Positions 26,458 to 36,971 of a DNA stretch of 64,000 nt are shown piece by piece; the first letter of the stretch is position 1, and the number at the start of each line of letters is the position of its first letter. This DNA is from Spinellus fusiger (taxonomy: Eukaryota; Mucoromycota; Mucoromycetes; Mucorales; Phycomycetaceae), in contig JALLLS010000022.1 of NCBI GenBank assembly GCA_025094145.1, positions 62,001 to 126,000 on the forward strand, read 5' to 3'. The notes beneath the pieces were generated by a model that had not been told where the DNA came from, searched no databases, and saw nothing but the letters and a program-made list of their open reading frames with translations. A program made the position numbers and the translations under genes.

Positions 26458-27815
26458 CACACCTAAAGATCTTTAGGATATAAAAGGAAATAGTCAAACT
26501 ACAATTGTTTAAGAAATGACATCGATTTGAAAAGCAAAAATAAATTAAGATGTATTCATATTAGTTTTTAAATAAAAACTATGTAGATTTACCTGTAAAT
26601 ATCTGAATCCCGAAGGAAACCACCTTCGATGTGGTGATGTATAATATGAATACAGATATCTATTCTTTTCTACAGAATGGAGCTGGTGGGTGGCGACCCT
26701 TTAAACACTCTTCTGTGATTTTATAGATATTCTTTGATGCATTCACATCTCTGTTCCAAACAATTCTGCAACCTTGGCAAGCGTGGATACTGTTGAAATT
26801 TATGAATACCTCAGTGAGGATATTTGTGTTATAAGTATGGCAGATCTTGAGAACAAAAATAAGAATAACTGTTAGAGGAGCTTTTCATATTGGGTGAGAG
26901 GTCAATCCTGCTTACCCTTGATGTAAAGAACTCATCAACATCAACCACAAGAAGATCTCCACCCTTTTGTCTCTTTTTTCAATGATTGATATAAAATTAT
27001 TGCCAAGCCAACACGATGACCTTTAAACTTGGCAGCATCTTTTACCTTTATTCCTGTGCCATAAGCAATGACTGGCAGCTTGGTAGGATCATACTCCAAT
27101 CCTTTTAGGTGCCAATACCCCTTCTCACTAATAAAACAGTAAAAATAATTAGTTCGAGACGTATCAACGTACTCTATATGTATGTCGTATTACTCTTGCA
27201 CTGGCACCTTCTTCTTGCCTTTGCCTTTGTAACGGATTCATTGGGTTTATTATAGTAAAAGAATATACAATAGAAACTGACCAACATGTCAGACATAATA
27301 AACATATACTCACCATATCACAACTGTTGGTTTATATGCCAGACAAAGGCAAACAAGTTAAAGATGGGTTATGAAGAACAACAGACAGTGTGGTTGGCAG
27401 GTATTAATATCCGAACAGAAGAGAACAATACGAATTTTCACAAGTCATTTACTTAATCAGAACTACCAAAGTAATGCAGACTACAACAACATTTTAAAAT
27501 GAAAAGAATTACTTAAAGAACGGTTGCCTAGTTACCAGTTGTGATCAAATCGTGTGTTGTGTTCCTGTTCATGTACCCTCTTTGATTTCCCTAGACCAGC
27601 CTTTGTATCCAATACTCTATTTTGTTGTCCCTGCTAGAGACCAAACAACTACAGATGTATCTCTCTAGTTGTCCTGTTGATAACCACAGTGCCCTTTATT
27701 ACAGATACTTGCAAACCTTTGATTTTAAACACAGTTTCATAGAAAGCAAAATATTTTTGGACGTAAAAGGAATGATTGTGTCACTGATTAAAAGCCAGAA
27801 AAATATCCTGCTGTT
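26458..27815 (-). mobile_element. Degenerate Fanzor-carrying DNA transposon, copy 1
   Basis: About 1,358 bp, homologous along most of its length to the element at 32017-33072. The left end is TA/CACACCTAAAGATCTTT and the right end, read inward on the minus strand, is TA/AACAGCAGGATATTTTT. The right end is a diverged form of the near-perfect inverted repeat seen in copy 2, and each end is flanked by TA. The cargo is minus-strand sequence with the C-terminal signature of Fanzor/TnpB proteins (described separately). Relative to copy 2 it retains about 300 bp of extra internal sequence (roughly 27094-27395). No intact open frame and no DDE transposase are visible, so it is a fossil or a non-autonomous element. 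Confidence 0.8.
26720..27140 (-). pseudogene. Fanzor/TnpB-like nuclease remnant, copy 1
   Basis: Translating the minus strand gives, in order: YDPTKLPVIAYGTGIKVKD, AAKFKGHRVGLAIILYQSLK, then after a +1 frame offset GGDLLVVDVDEFFTSR. A 70-nt GTAAGC...CAAG intron (26915-26846) follows, then ICHTYNTNILTEVF, SIHACQGCRIVWNRDVNASK and NIYKITEECL. The DEF-x-TS segment, the paired Cys knuckles and WNRDVNASKN are the RuvC-II/zinc-ribbon/RuvC-III block of Fanzor and TnpB. The first knuckle reads CHTY, so its second Cys is lost. The shift between the KKE and GGD segments breaks the frame. The N-terminal part is not recognisable, but a basic KGKGKKKVP segment lies near 27215. It is non-functional as read. 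Confidence 0.82.
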
Positions 27816-28085
27816 TAGAAAGAGAATGAGAAAGAAATAGACTTGCTTTCTATTGGACAGAAGAACCATGGCATCTTTCATTCTTCCATCTCCCTCAGTG
27901 CTCATTAGCCAACAGAAATGAGTCATTGTGACTGCCACATCTGCCTGTCACATCTATAAAAATTTATGACCTTTGATTGGCCTCTCTCTCAAAAGATTTC
28001 TAGAATAAAATAAAAAAATAAAAAATAAAAAAAAACTATAAATAAGCCAGTTTAATGGCGGCCTATTTTTTTTTCTTTTTTCTTT
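27816..28085. promoter_or_regulatory. Spacer with possible RNase P RNA promoter
   Basis: AT-rich spacer between transposon copy 1 and the RNA gene. A TATAAATAA box at 28037-28045 precedes the P1 5' strand by about 45 bp, with a T-rich tract between them. This would suit a Pol III type 3-like or TATA-dependent promoter. Confidence 0.4.
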
Positions 28086-28686
28086 GTGTGGAGGGGGAAA
28101 GGTAGTAAGCTTACGTTTACGGGCAAACATACGATTGGACTTGTTCCAGGATTACATTACCCGTGGGAAGGTCTGAGGAAAACCCAAATGCTCTTACCGG
28201 GCAACTCGCAAAAGTGAGTGTGAGCAACCAGTGATAATATCTCTTGTGGCGCTGCTTTGGCCTATCTTGCCTCTCATCCATCCTCTTCAGTTCGTGTCTC
28301 TCTTACTGGTCGTTTGTTATTTGATCCCTGGTCAGCCCAGCTTCTTGTTGTGTACTGAGTTGGTCAGTCCCGCTCTTTGTTTAGCATTGAGTTGGTAGGG
28401 CCAGGGGCAGTAATAAACGATGGGGAAAAGGGGCTACTTGCTGAAGGGCCGGTGGGTAGAGAAAGTGGGTTCGAGTGGATAGACATAAGCTATTGAAACC
28501 GGCTTGCGGGTGGGAACGCTATGCAGTGCAATACGTAAGACTGGTGACATTGGGAGTGAGAGAGGAAAAATAAAAAAGAGAAGAGGGAGGAGATTTATTT
28601 CTTTCTGATTCTTTCTTTCTTTTCTTTCTCTCTTTTTTGACAGTAACTCAATTCAGACTACTCTTCTTCCTCTCCCCCTCCACACC
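28086..28686 (+). ncRNA. RPR1: Nuclear RNase P RNA (candidate)
   Basis: RNA subunit of the tRNA 5'-processing enzyme. Segment GGGAAGGTCTGAG at 28165-28177 and segment CAATTCAGACTACTC at 28649-28663 match, as I recall them, the conserved CR-I and CR-V regions of eukaryotic RNase P RNA, including human. They can pair to form helix P4. A TGGGAAC...AGTGCAATACG stretch at 28511-28535 resembles CR-IV. The whole unit is closed by a 17-bp P1-like helix: GTGTGGAGGGGGAAAGG (28086-28102) against 28669-28685, with one mismatch. No protein frame is conserved here. At about 600 nt it is long, partly through an intron-like insertion (28556-28643). RNase MRP RNA is the main alternative, but CR-V fits RNase P better. 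Confidence 0.85.
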
Positions 28687-29115
28687 ACCCAATAACAAAC
28701 AAAATGAAAATAACAGTCACTCAGTGGTCTGGTCGGTCGCGTGTAGTAGAAAACAGTCCTGTAGTAGAATCTTTTTTGTTGTTCTTTATGTCTTTGTAGT
28801 TGTGGCTTTTTAAATAAAAAATAAACTTGACTGCTTTACATTTCAACTTTTCACAAGAATTTTTAGTATATAAGATAACATGTCTTGTTATAGTATGTGC
28901 TTTATCCTTGCCACATGAAAGAGATGTGTGTCTATTTTGCCTTGCAAGTGATTCCGTACTGGGGCTATTTTTTATTTTATTTTTCTATTTTTTATTTTGT
29001 TTTTCTATTTTTTAAAAAGTCCCATTTCCTCTGCTCTCCAATAAGAACCTTCTCATTAAAGTCCGATGCTTGACTGTAATATCTATTATCATTTGTTTCC
29101 TCTTCTTCCTCTGCC
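28687..29115. other. RNase P RNA to SIR2 spacer
   Basis: No gene seen. A T6 run at 28772-28777 is the first strong Pol III-type terminator after the RNA gene. TTTTATTTTTC repeats lie at 28970-29010. Confidence 0.45.
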
Positions 29116-30537
<1,422 letters not shown>

Positions 30538-30665
30538 CAAGGCCACACCCATCCACTGTTCTTTTTCTTTGTTTTTCTTTGTAGTGCCTACACTTACTTA
30601 TACATCTACCTTTCTTCTTTCTCTTACACTCCTTCTTTGGACACAAGAGGACTTGTTTATTGTAT

Positions 30666-31319
30666 TTAATCTTCATCCTCAGGATCAGCACCAAACTGCT
30701 TATAATCAATCTTTTTGCCACGCGTCCGTCGGCCTCCCTTGATAATGGCAGATGTATCAATCGCCTGGAGTTCCTCCTCTACACATCCACCCGTCAGCCA
30801 TTGTGTGCGATAAAGGCACAAGCGACTCCTTACCAGAAATAGCATCCTTGTCTTCTTCTGATGCTTCACCGTCACTCTCTTTTGTTGCCTTTTTCTGGAC
30901 TTTTCTATGTTGCGTGGGTTTGCTTTTGCTGGCTCTAGGTTCTATTCAACAAGAGAATGAGACAAGAGAATGAGACAAGAGAATGAGACAACAAGACAAG
31001 TCCCTCTCCACTCACTCTCTTCTTCTTCGTCAGACTCCTCTTCGTCTTCGTCAGAATCCTCCTCTTCGTCTTCTTCGTCAGAAAGAATTTCCTTTGGCTT
31101 GGGTGCCTTTCTAGTGCGCTTTGCAGGCGCTTTTTGGGTGGAGGGACTGATGGGAAGAAGATGAGTTTCTTTTTCTTTTTCTTTTTCTTTATAGAAAACA
31201 AGAGCAAGAGCAAGACTTTACCGGTCAGTGCCCTTGGACCGCTTGGCTGCTGGTGCCTGCTCACTGGTGTTTTTACGCTTGGAGGCAAGGGCCTCTAGTC
31301 TTGCTCTACGGTCTGACAT
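30666..31319 (-). CDS. CHZ1: CHZ1-like H2A.Z/histone chaperone
   Basis: Small acidic nuclear protein with the CHZ motif used to bind H2A.Z-H2B dimers. The minus-strand start at 31319 (MSDRRARLEALASKRKN) is followed by a Lys/Pro-rich exon (KAPAKRTRKAPKPKEILS), a long Glu/Asp/Ser stretch, a basic linker (RASKSKPTQHRKVQKK) and the diagnostic C-terminal segment AIDTSAIIKGGRRTRGKKID, ending YKQFGADPEDED. The order (basic, acidic, CHZ) resembles both Chz1 and HIRIP3. It is short, so Chz1 is preferred. Introns fall between each of these blocks, with borders placed by eye. The purine/pyrimidine bias of the exons makes antisense open frames long but meaningless. Confidence 0.82.
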
Positions 31320-31399
31320 GTGAAAAAGAATAACAAGAGAAAGAAGAAAGAAAGAAGAAAGAAAGAAGAAAAATAAAAGAAAAATAAAAGAAAAAGAAA

Positions 31400-31873
31400 A
31401 ATTAAAATTAAAATTAAAAGGCGTGTGTTTCTTGGGTGGTGCGTTTGGAGGAGGAGGGCTGTTTCAGTGGAGGAAGGTTGATTTGCACCCAGCACAGACT
31501 CCAAGAATACAACCAGAAGAATACACACACACACCAGTGCCCTTGGTATGACGACGACTATAAATCAAAAAGGACAAATGTGTTGGTATTTCCCTGTCTT
31601 TCTTTTTCTATTCCCAAGCGAGTGTCTTTTTTTCTTTGTCACAGAATCACCAAGACAGTTCATTGGATAGAATAGCAACAAGAGAGGAGTGAGTGGAGGG
31701 AGAAAAAAAAAGAAAAAAAAATTAGTCCTTACAGTGTCCTGCCAAGAGACTACTGGAATAGAAGCAGTGGGTGGAGGGGATTGGCTGCCACTGACAGACA
31801 CTTTGGTGAGAGAGTAACGTTACATGCCCGTCACACCCAAGACAGTGCCAATGACAACCCCTCTCTGGTCCAT
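31400..31873 (-). CDS. Possible small membrane protein (weak)
   Basis: Minus-strand ATG at 31873 (MDQRGVVIGTVLGVTG) is followed by a GTAACG donor, an exon-like segment near 31795-31735 and a hydrophobic segment near 31555-31480 (VPRALVCVCILLVVFLES in one frame). Splice phases cannot be fixed and the family is not recognised. It is included only as a weak candidate. The region also holds several AAAGAAA and AAAATTA repeats. Confidence 0.2.
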
Positions 31874-32016
31874 GGCTCCTGTATTCTATTCTACAGAGAT
31901 CAATGGCATATGGCCTTGTTCTGCTGTGAATGTGACTGAAATGTGACTGAAATGTGACTGGGGTGGGGCTGGGGTGGGGCTGTGGAAAAGACAAGGGGAA
32001 GGTGCTCTCTTGCCTA

Positions 32017-33072
32017 CACACCAGGAGATCTTTAGGATATAAAAGGAAATAGTCAAACTACAATTGTTTAAGAAATGACATCGATTTGAAAAGCAAAAAT
32101 AAATTAAGATGTATTCATATTAGTTTTTAAATAAAAACTATGTAGATTTACCTGTAAATATCTGAATCCCGGAAAGAACTACCTTTGATATAGCAATATA
32201 TTATAATATGAATACAAATAAGAATAGATATTATTTTCTACAGAATGGAGCTGGTCTGTAGTGACCCTTTAAACACTCTTCTGTGATTTTATAGATATTC
32301 TTTGATACATTCACATCTCTGTTCTAAACAATTCCGCAACCTTGGCAAGCGTGGATACTGTTGAAATTCATGAATACCTCAGTGAGGCTGTCTGTGTTGC
32401 AAGTATGGCATATCTTGAGAACAACAAAATAAAACAGAGTAACTGTTAGAAGAGCTTTTTATATTGGGTGAGAGGTCAATCCTGCTTACCCTTGATGTAA
32501 AGAACTCATCAACATCAACCACAAGAAGATCTCCACCCTTTTGTCTCTTTTTTCAATGATTGATATAAAACTCTCGTCAAACCAACACAATGACCTTTAA
32601 ATTTGGCAGCATCCTTTCCTTTATTCCTGTGCCATAAGCAATGACTGGCAGCTTGGCAGGTATTTATATCCAAGCAGCAGAGATCAAAACGAAATTTCAC
32701 AAGTCATTTGCTTAATCAGAACTACCAAAGTAATGCAGACTACAACAACATTTTAAAATGAAAAAATTCCTTAAAGAACAGTTGCCTAGTTACCCGTTGT
32801 GATCAAATTGTATACTGTATCCCTGTTCATGTACCCTCTTTGATTTCCCTAGACTGGTCTTTGTAATAATACTCCATTTCGTTGTCCCCACTAGAGACCC
32901 AAATATCTATACATTTATCTCTCTAGTGGTCCTGTTGATAACCACAGTGCCCTTTATTACAGATACTTGCAAACCTTTGATTTTAAACACAGTTTCATAG
33001 AAAGCAAAATATTTTTGGACGTAAAAGGAAGGAGATATCCCCGCCTAAAAGCCAGAAAAATCTCCTGGTGTG
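32017..33072 (-). mobile_element. Degenerate Fanzor-carrying DNA transposon, copy 2
   Basis: 1,056 bp element with near-perfect terminal inverted repeats: CACACCAGGAGATCTTT at the left (32017-32033) and, on the other strand, CACACCAGGAGATTTTT at the right (33056-33072), 16 of 17 matching. Each end is flanked by TA (32015-32016 and 33073-33074), as in Tc1/mariner target duplications. It is collinear with copy 1 but lacks about 300 bp internally; the junction is at GGCAGCTTGG/CAGGTA near 32650-32662. The inverted repeats are better preserved than in copy 1, suggesting later mobilisation or less decay. It lies between the weak membrane-protein candidate and STYX. Confidence 0.85.
32285..32665 (-). 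pseudogene. Fanzor/TnpB-like nuclease remnant, copy 2
   Basis: The minus strand encodes VGLTRVLYQSLKKETKG, then in a shifted frame GGDLLVVDVDEFFTSR. After an intron-like gap come ICHTCNTDSLTEVFMNF, SIHACQGC and NRDVNVSKN. Here both Cys pairs of the zinc ribbon are intact (CHTC and CQGC), unlike copy 1. The Trp of WNRDVN is a TAG stop (32324-32326) instead. The frame offset between KKETKG and GGDLL is identical to that in copy 1. The region upstream of PVIAYG is deleted. Confidence 0.8.
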
Positions 33073-33773
33073 TAGACAGACACGTCACTTTATGCCTCCT
33101 CTCTTGACATGTCTCTCTTTTCAAAGCAGAGAGGGAGCCAAAAGAAAGGCTTCTATTCTTGAAAGTGCGCTCGTATTGGCTCCCAGATGATAGAGCCACT
33201 GCAGTGTTTCCATCTGAATGGAAGACAACACTTGCTATAAAGGGGAAAATGTCCTACAAGGTGTCCTACAAGGCACAGTCCATGGCATAGAGTAGGGTTG
33301 GCTGTTGTGGTGGCTATAACCATGGACAAAAGGACTCTCCAATAGATGGATAGAAAGAATGTTACCGGTTATACTGCTGTCACATCAATAGAAGAGAGAA
33401 TAGAAGAGAGAGATGGAATAAAAGAAAGGGTTCTGTGCTTCATCTGTCTGCCTTGTAACGGTATTCTTACTGACTCTTTTACAGGTAGACTGCTCTGTCT
33501 TTCTACCAGTAATAATAGCACTACTACTACTACTACTAGGAATAATAGAATAGCACTCGTAGTAATAGCACCACTACTACTAGGAATAATAGAATAACAC
33601 CACTCATCATACTATTACATTGGACTCTTTATCAATAAACACTGTAAACATCACACACTATCAAATCACAGCAATGGGCATGGAGGTGTAGAACAGACAC
33701 AGCTTATGAGACACAAAGTAAGGACAATACACACACAGCCAAGCCTTCTATTATTAGAGCACCAAATCAAATC
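33073..33773. other. Spacer between transposon copy 2 and STYX
   Basis: No gene seen. It contains ACT trinucleotide runs at 33519-33590 and short GAATAGAAGAGAGA repeats near 33390-33420. Confidence 0.5.
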
Positions 33774-34775
33774 ATGTATAATGGTACACCTTGCCCACCC
33801 CAAGAATTATTCGACAAGGAATTCCTTGCTCATCATGCGTCCAAAGGTGCATTGGACGACTGGCAGTATGAGATGAGAAGAGACATGCAAGAAATACTGG
33901 TGAGTAGCTCATCAAGACAACTGTCCTCCTGTGCTTATTCTCCTTCTTATCCTCCAACAGCCCGGCCTCTATCTCGGCCCTCTCTCTGTGTGCAAAGACA
34001 TTATCCACCTACAAGCTATAGGCATCACCCATATTCTATGCTTTCTGGACCTCCATGAAGTCAGACTCTTCCAGCGCATACAGTCATTGATCAGTGTTTT
34101 CAATGTTAGCATTAGGGAGGTGTCGGATGACTATTCACAAAACCTGATTTCTCACTTTGCCAGTGTCAGTGCCTCTATCCGAGAGGTGTTATTGGTCCAG
34201 GGCGGTAAACTCGTCGTGTGCTGCAATGGAGGCATGTCGCGCAGTCCCTGTTTTGTGATTGCCTATCTTATGGAGACATTTCATCTGGAAGCAGCTCAGG
34301 CGTATCATTTTGTACAGAGCAAGCGTCTCTGCATCAATCCAAAAGAAGTATTCAAAAGCCAGCTCAAGGTAGACTGGGACGCCTGTTCTAGTGAAGAAGA
34401 CCATTGACATGTGTGTGTGATTGTGTGTGTGATTGTGTGTGTGTGTGTATGTATGTATAAAAGGAGTATGAACCCATCTACCGAGCAAGACATTCTTTGG
34501 GGGCACCTCCAACCCGTGCTGATCATGAACGACAGAGACAGAAGAGGAGATCAGCACCAGAAGCAGAGGGTGAAGAAGAAGAAGAAGCAATAGAGACAAA
34601 GCGTATGATAGTGCAGAATGATGGTGAATGGAAGAGAGGGGGTATGCTGTGTGGTTCCGAGAGCAGTCCTTCCAACAGCAATGACACTAGTGGAATGAGT
34701 CATATTAGCAGGAGAGGAAGTCTAATGATGGATAAAAGAGAGAACAAGAAGGGTTCTGGCAGTGGTAAAACATAG
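33774..34775 (+). CDS. STYX: STYX-like dual-specificity phosphatase with active-site Cys present
   Basis: Ortholog-like match to STYX, a phosphatase-fold protein that in animals is catalytically dead. Exons are 33774-33899, 33961-34368 and 34464-34775, giving 281 residues. Diagnostic STYX segments are WQYEMRRDMQEIL, PGLYLGPLSVCKD, GITHILCFLD, FVIAYLMETFHLEA and RLCINPKEVFKSQLKEYEPIY. The signature loop reads VCCNGGMSRSP. The catalytic Cys and Arg of the C-x5-R motif are both there, while animal STYX has Gly in place of Cys; the preceding His is Cys. The C-terminal exon is disordered, basic and acidic by turns, and Ser-rich. Whether it is an active enzyme depends on this loop and on a general acid that I cannot place with certainty. 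Confidence 0.9.
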
Positions 34776-35023
34776 TAAGATAATATCCAAAGATGGATTC
34801 TATTTGCCACTGTAGACAATAAAGATGAGAATGTCATTGATTGTAGGGTCTGTCTAGACATATACCATTGGACAGAGAGTGTTAATAGTCTATAGTCTAT
34901 TCGGTATAATGAATAGACAGTGAATAGACAGTGAATAGACAATGAATAGACAGCGAGGAGAAATAGGAGAAATAGGAACGTGACTTTTTCTTTTCTCTCA
35001 ACTGTCCCTACTTTGTTCCTCTC

Positions 35024-36971
35024 ATGCTCACCTTGGACTACGAGAGAACTTACATTGTCTGTCATCAGCTACTGTTTCTTCTCACAGGACTATGTACTAC
35101 TCTTGGAATACAGTGGCTCTTTTACAAGGGAGCAGCAAGTAAGTGCACAGAACAGACAGCCAACACGCACTGGACAGAGAGAAGAACTGAAGAGCTGACA
35201 GAAAGTGACAGCGGGCGACAGTTGTTTTGCTCAAGTCATCCAGTATCTAGGAATGGTGTTAGTAGGTCTACTTATTCCTTCTATGCGCAATAAGCGTAGA
35301 AAGGCCTATGCTCCTATTCCTATGCCTGATGAACAAGAGGTAGTTTTGATCCATGTAAAGTAGAGTGACAAGAGCACTCTCACTGACAATACACATCAGG
35401 GAGAGTCTATTCAAATGAATGCACTTGATTCTTCTCCTGCTGTGGATGTATTCGAAGGACCTATCCACCATCGCTCCATTATTCAATTGGTCATATTGGA
35501 TGTTGTGGCCAACTTCTGCGTTACTGTAGGATTCTCCATTGTTGGGAGTGGAGTGAGTACATTGGCACCTATGGATGAATAGACAGATAGACAGATCAGT
35601 AGACAGATCAGTAGATAGATCATTAGGTGAATGTACAGATCAACAGATACACACACAAACACAAACACACACAGCACTTCTTCACTCTATCCCAAATGCC
35701 ACACCACAAGAGCAGTGGACTTATCCACTCACTATTCTCGTTATTCCTGTAGATGTACCAAGTCATCTACAGTAGCGTTGTTATTTGGTGTGCTATTCTT
35801 TCTTATGTATTCATGGGACGCACCCTAAGAAAGTTACAATGGCTAGCTATCTTTGGAGTGAGTCTTGGACTGGCTGTCAGTTCATTAGGAAATCATGGCA
35901 AAGACACTCAAGGTAAGAAGAAGAAAACCAATTAAACTTATCACGGTAGTCTAGTGGTGTCAGTGTATCTCTCTTATAAAAAGATAAAGAGCAAAGCATA
36001 CAATACCTATCTTCACTGTATATTCTCTCTCTCTCTTTCTCTTTCTTTCTCTTTCTTTCTCTTTCTGAATCTATAAAGAAGTGCCCTGTGTTTATATTTA
36101 TTCTATGGGTCTGTCATGGCCCATCATTGCTCTTGTTTTATTCTAGGCACTTCACTGCTAATGCTTGGTACTTTGTTGACATTGGGAGGCACCTTTTTTT
36201 ATTGTAAGGATTTTCCCCTCTTTTTTTTTATATATCCCTCTGTCTCTGTCTCTTTCTTATTGATGTTGCAGGAGAAGAGACAGAGACAGAGAGACAGAGA
36301 GACAGAGAGACAGAGAGACAGAGAGAGTACATGTCAGGTTCTATTGATTAATGACTCTATTCACAATGCCTGCTATCAAAGCATGTGTTTATGTGTACTC
36401 GGATTACATTCTCTCTCGACAAATTCCTCCTCCACTACCTGCCGCCGTATGCTGCTACACTGGCATGTACGCCACCATCACATCACTTGTATGGATTAGC
36501 GTCTACACACTTCCTCGCTATGATAAACTCATCCATATTGATCCCACACTTCCTATATCCTATGTATGGGGAATGTATGCACTGGTGATGGTGGCCAATG
36601 GTACTCATGCATGGAACTACTATGAATTGATTGATAAAACAGGCAGTGTAAGTAGAATCAATGGAGAGAGAAAAGTGGATCCTCAAACCAATGTCTTGTT
36701 ATTTATTATCAACAGGTGGCTACGGGCATTCTTCAGGGGCTTCGTGCTGTGCTTGTTTATGGAATTAGCCATGCATGGTACTGCTCTACAGACTCAACAC
36801 AATGTAAGTAATGTTGGCAATGCTATTTGTTTGTGAGTGAAATGGTTTATTTATGGACTTGATTTCTTCTTTCAAGGCTTTACTACCTACAAGGGCATTG
36901 GATCCCTACTCGTTATCAGTTGTGTCTTACTCTTTACTGTTGGTAGCAAACCCAAAGAACATCAAAAGTAA
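35024..36971 (+). CDS. Drug/metabolite-transporter superfamily membrane protein
   Basis: Multi-span protein of the DMT (SLC35/EamA-like) superfamily; substrate unknown. Exons are 35024-35138, 35212-35339, 35400-35552, 35753-35912, 36147-36203, 36382-36647, 36716-36803 and 36877-36971, giving 353 residues. Hydrophobic segments include LLFLLTGLCTTLGIQWLFY, VIQYLGMVLVGLLIP, IIQLVILDVVANFCVTVGFS, VIYSSVVIWCAILSYVFMG, WLAIFGVSLGLAVSSLG, SLLMLGTLLTLGGTFFY, MYATITSLVWISVYTL, VWGMYALVMVANGTHAWNYY, ATGILQGLRAVLVYGISHAW and GIGSLLVISCVLLFTVG, about ten in all. A cytosolic loop (RNKRRKAYAPIPMPDEQE) separates the first pair. The LxxLQWLAIFGVSLGL and internal repeat symmetry support DMT. A plant-like purine or nucleotide-sugar role cannot be inferred. 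Confidence 0.8.

Noticed and set aside
32515..32700. Minus-strand frame VGLTRVLYQSLKKETKG considered as a host gene
   Set aside because: It aligns with copy 1 and is part of the Fanzor remnant in the repeat element.
35941..35975. A-box-like TAGTCTAGTGGT segment suggesting a tRNA
   Set aside because: No B box, no cloverleaf partner, and it lies in an intron of the transporter gene.
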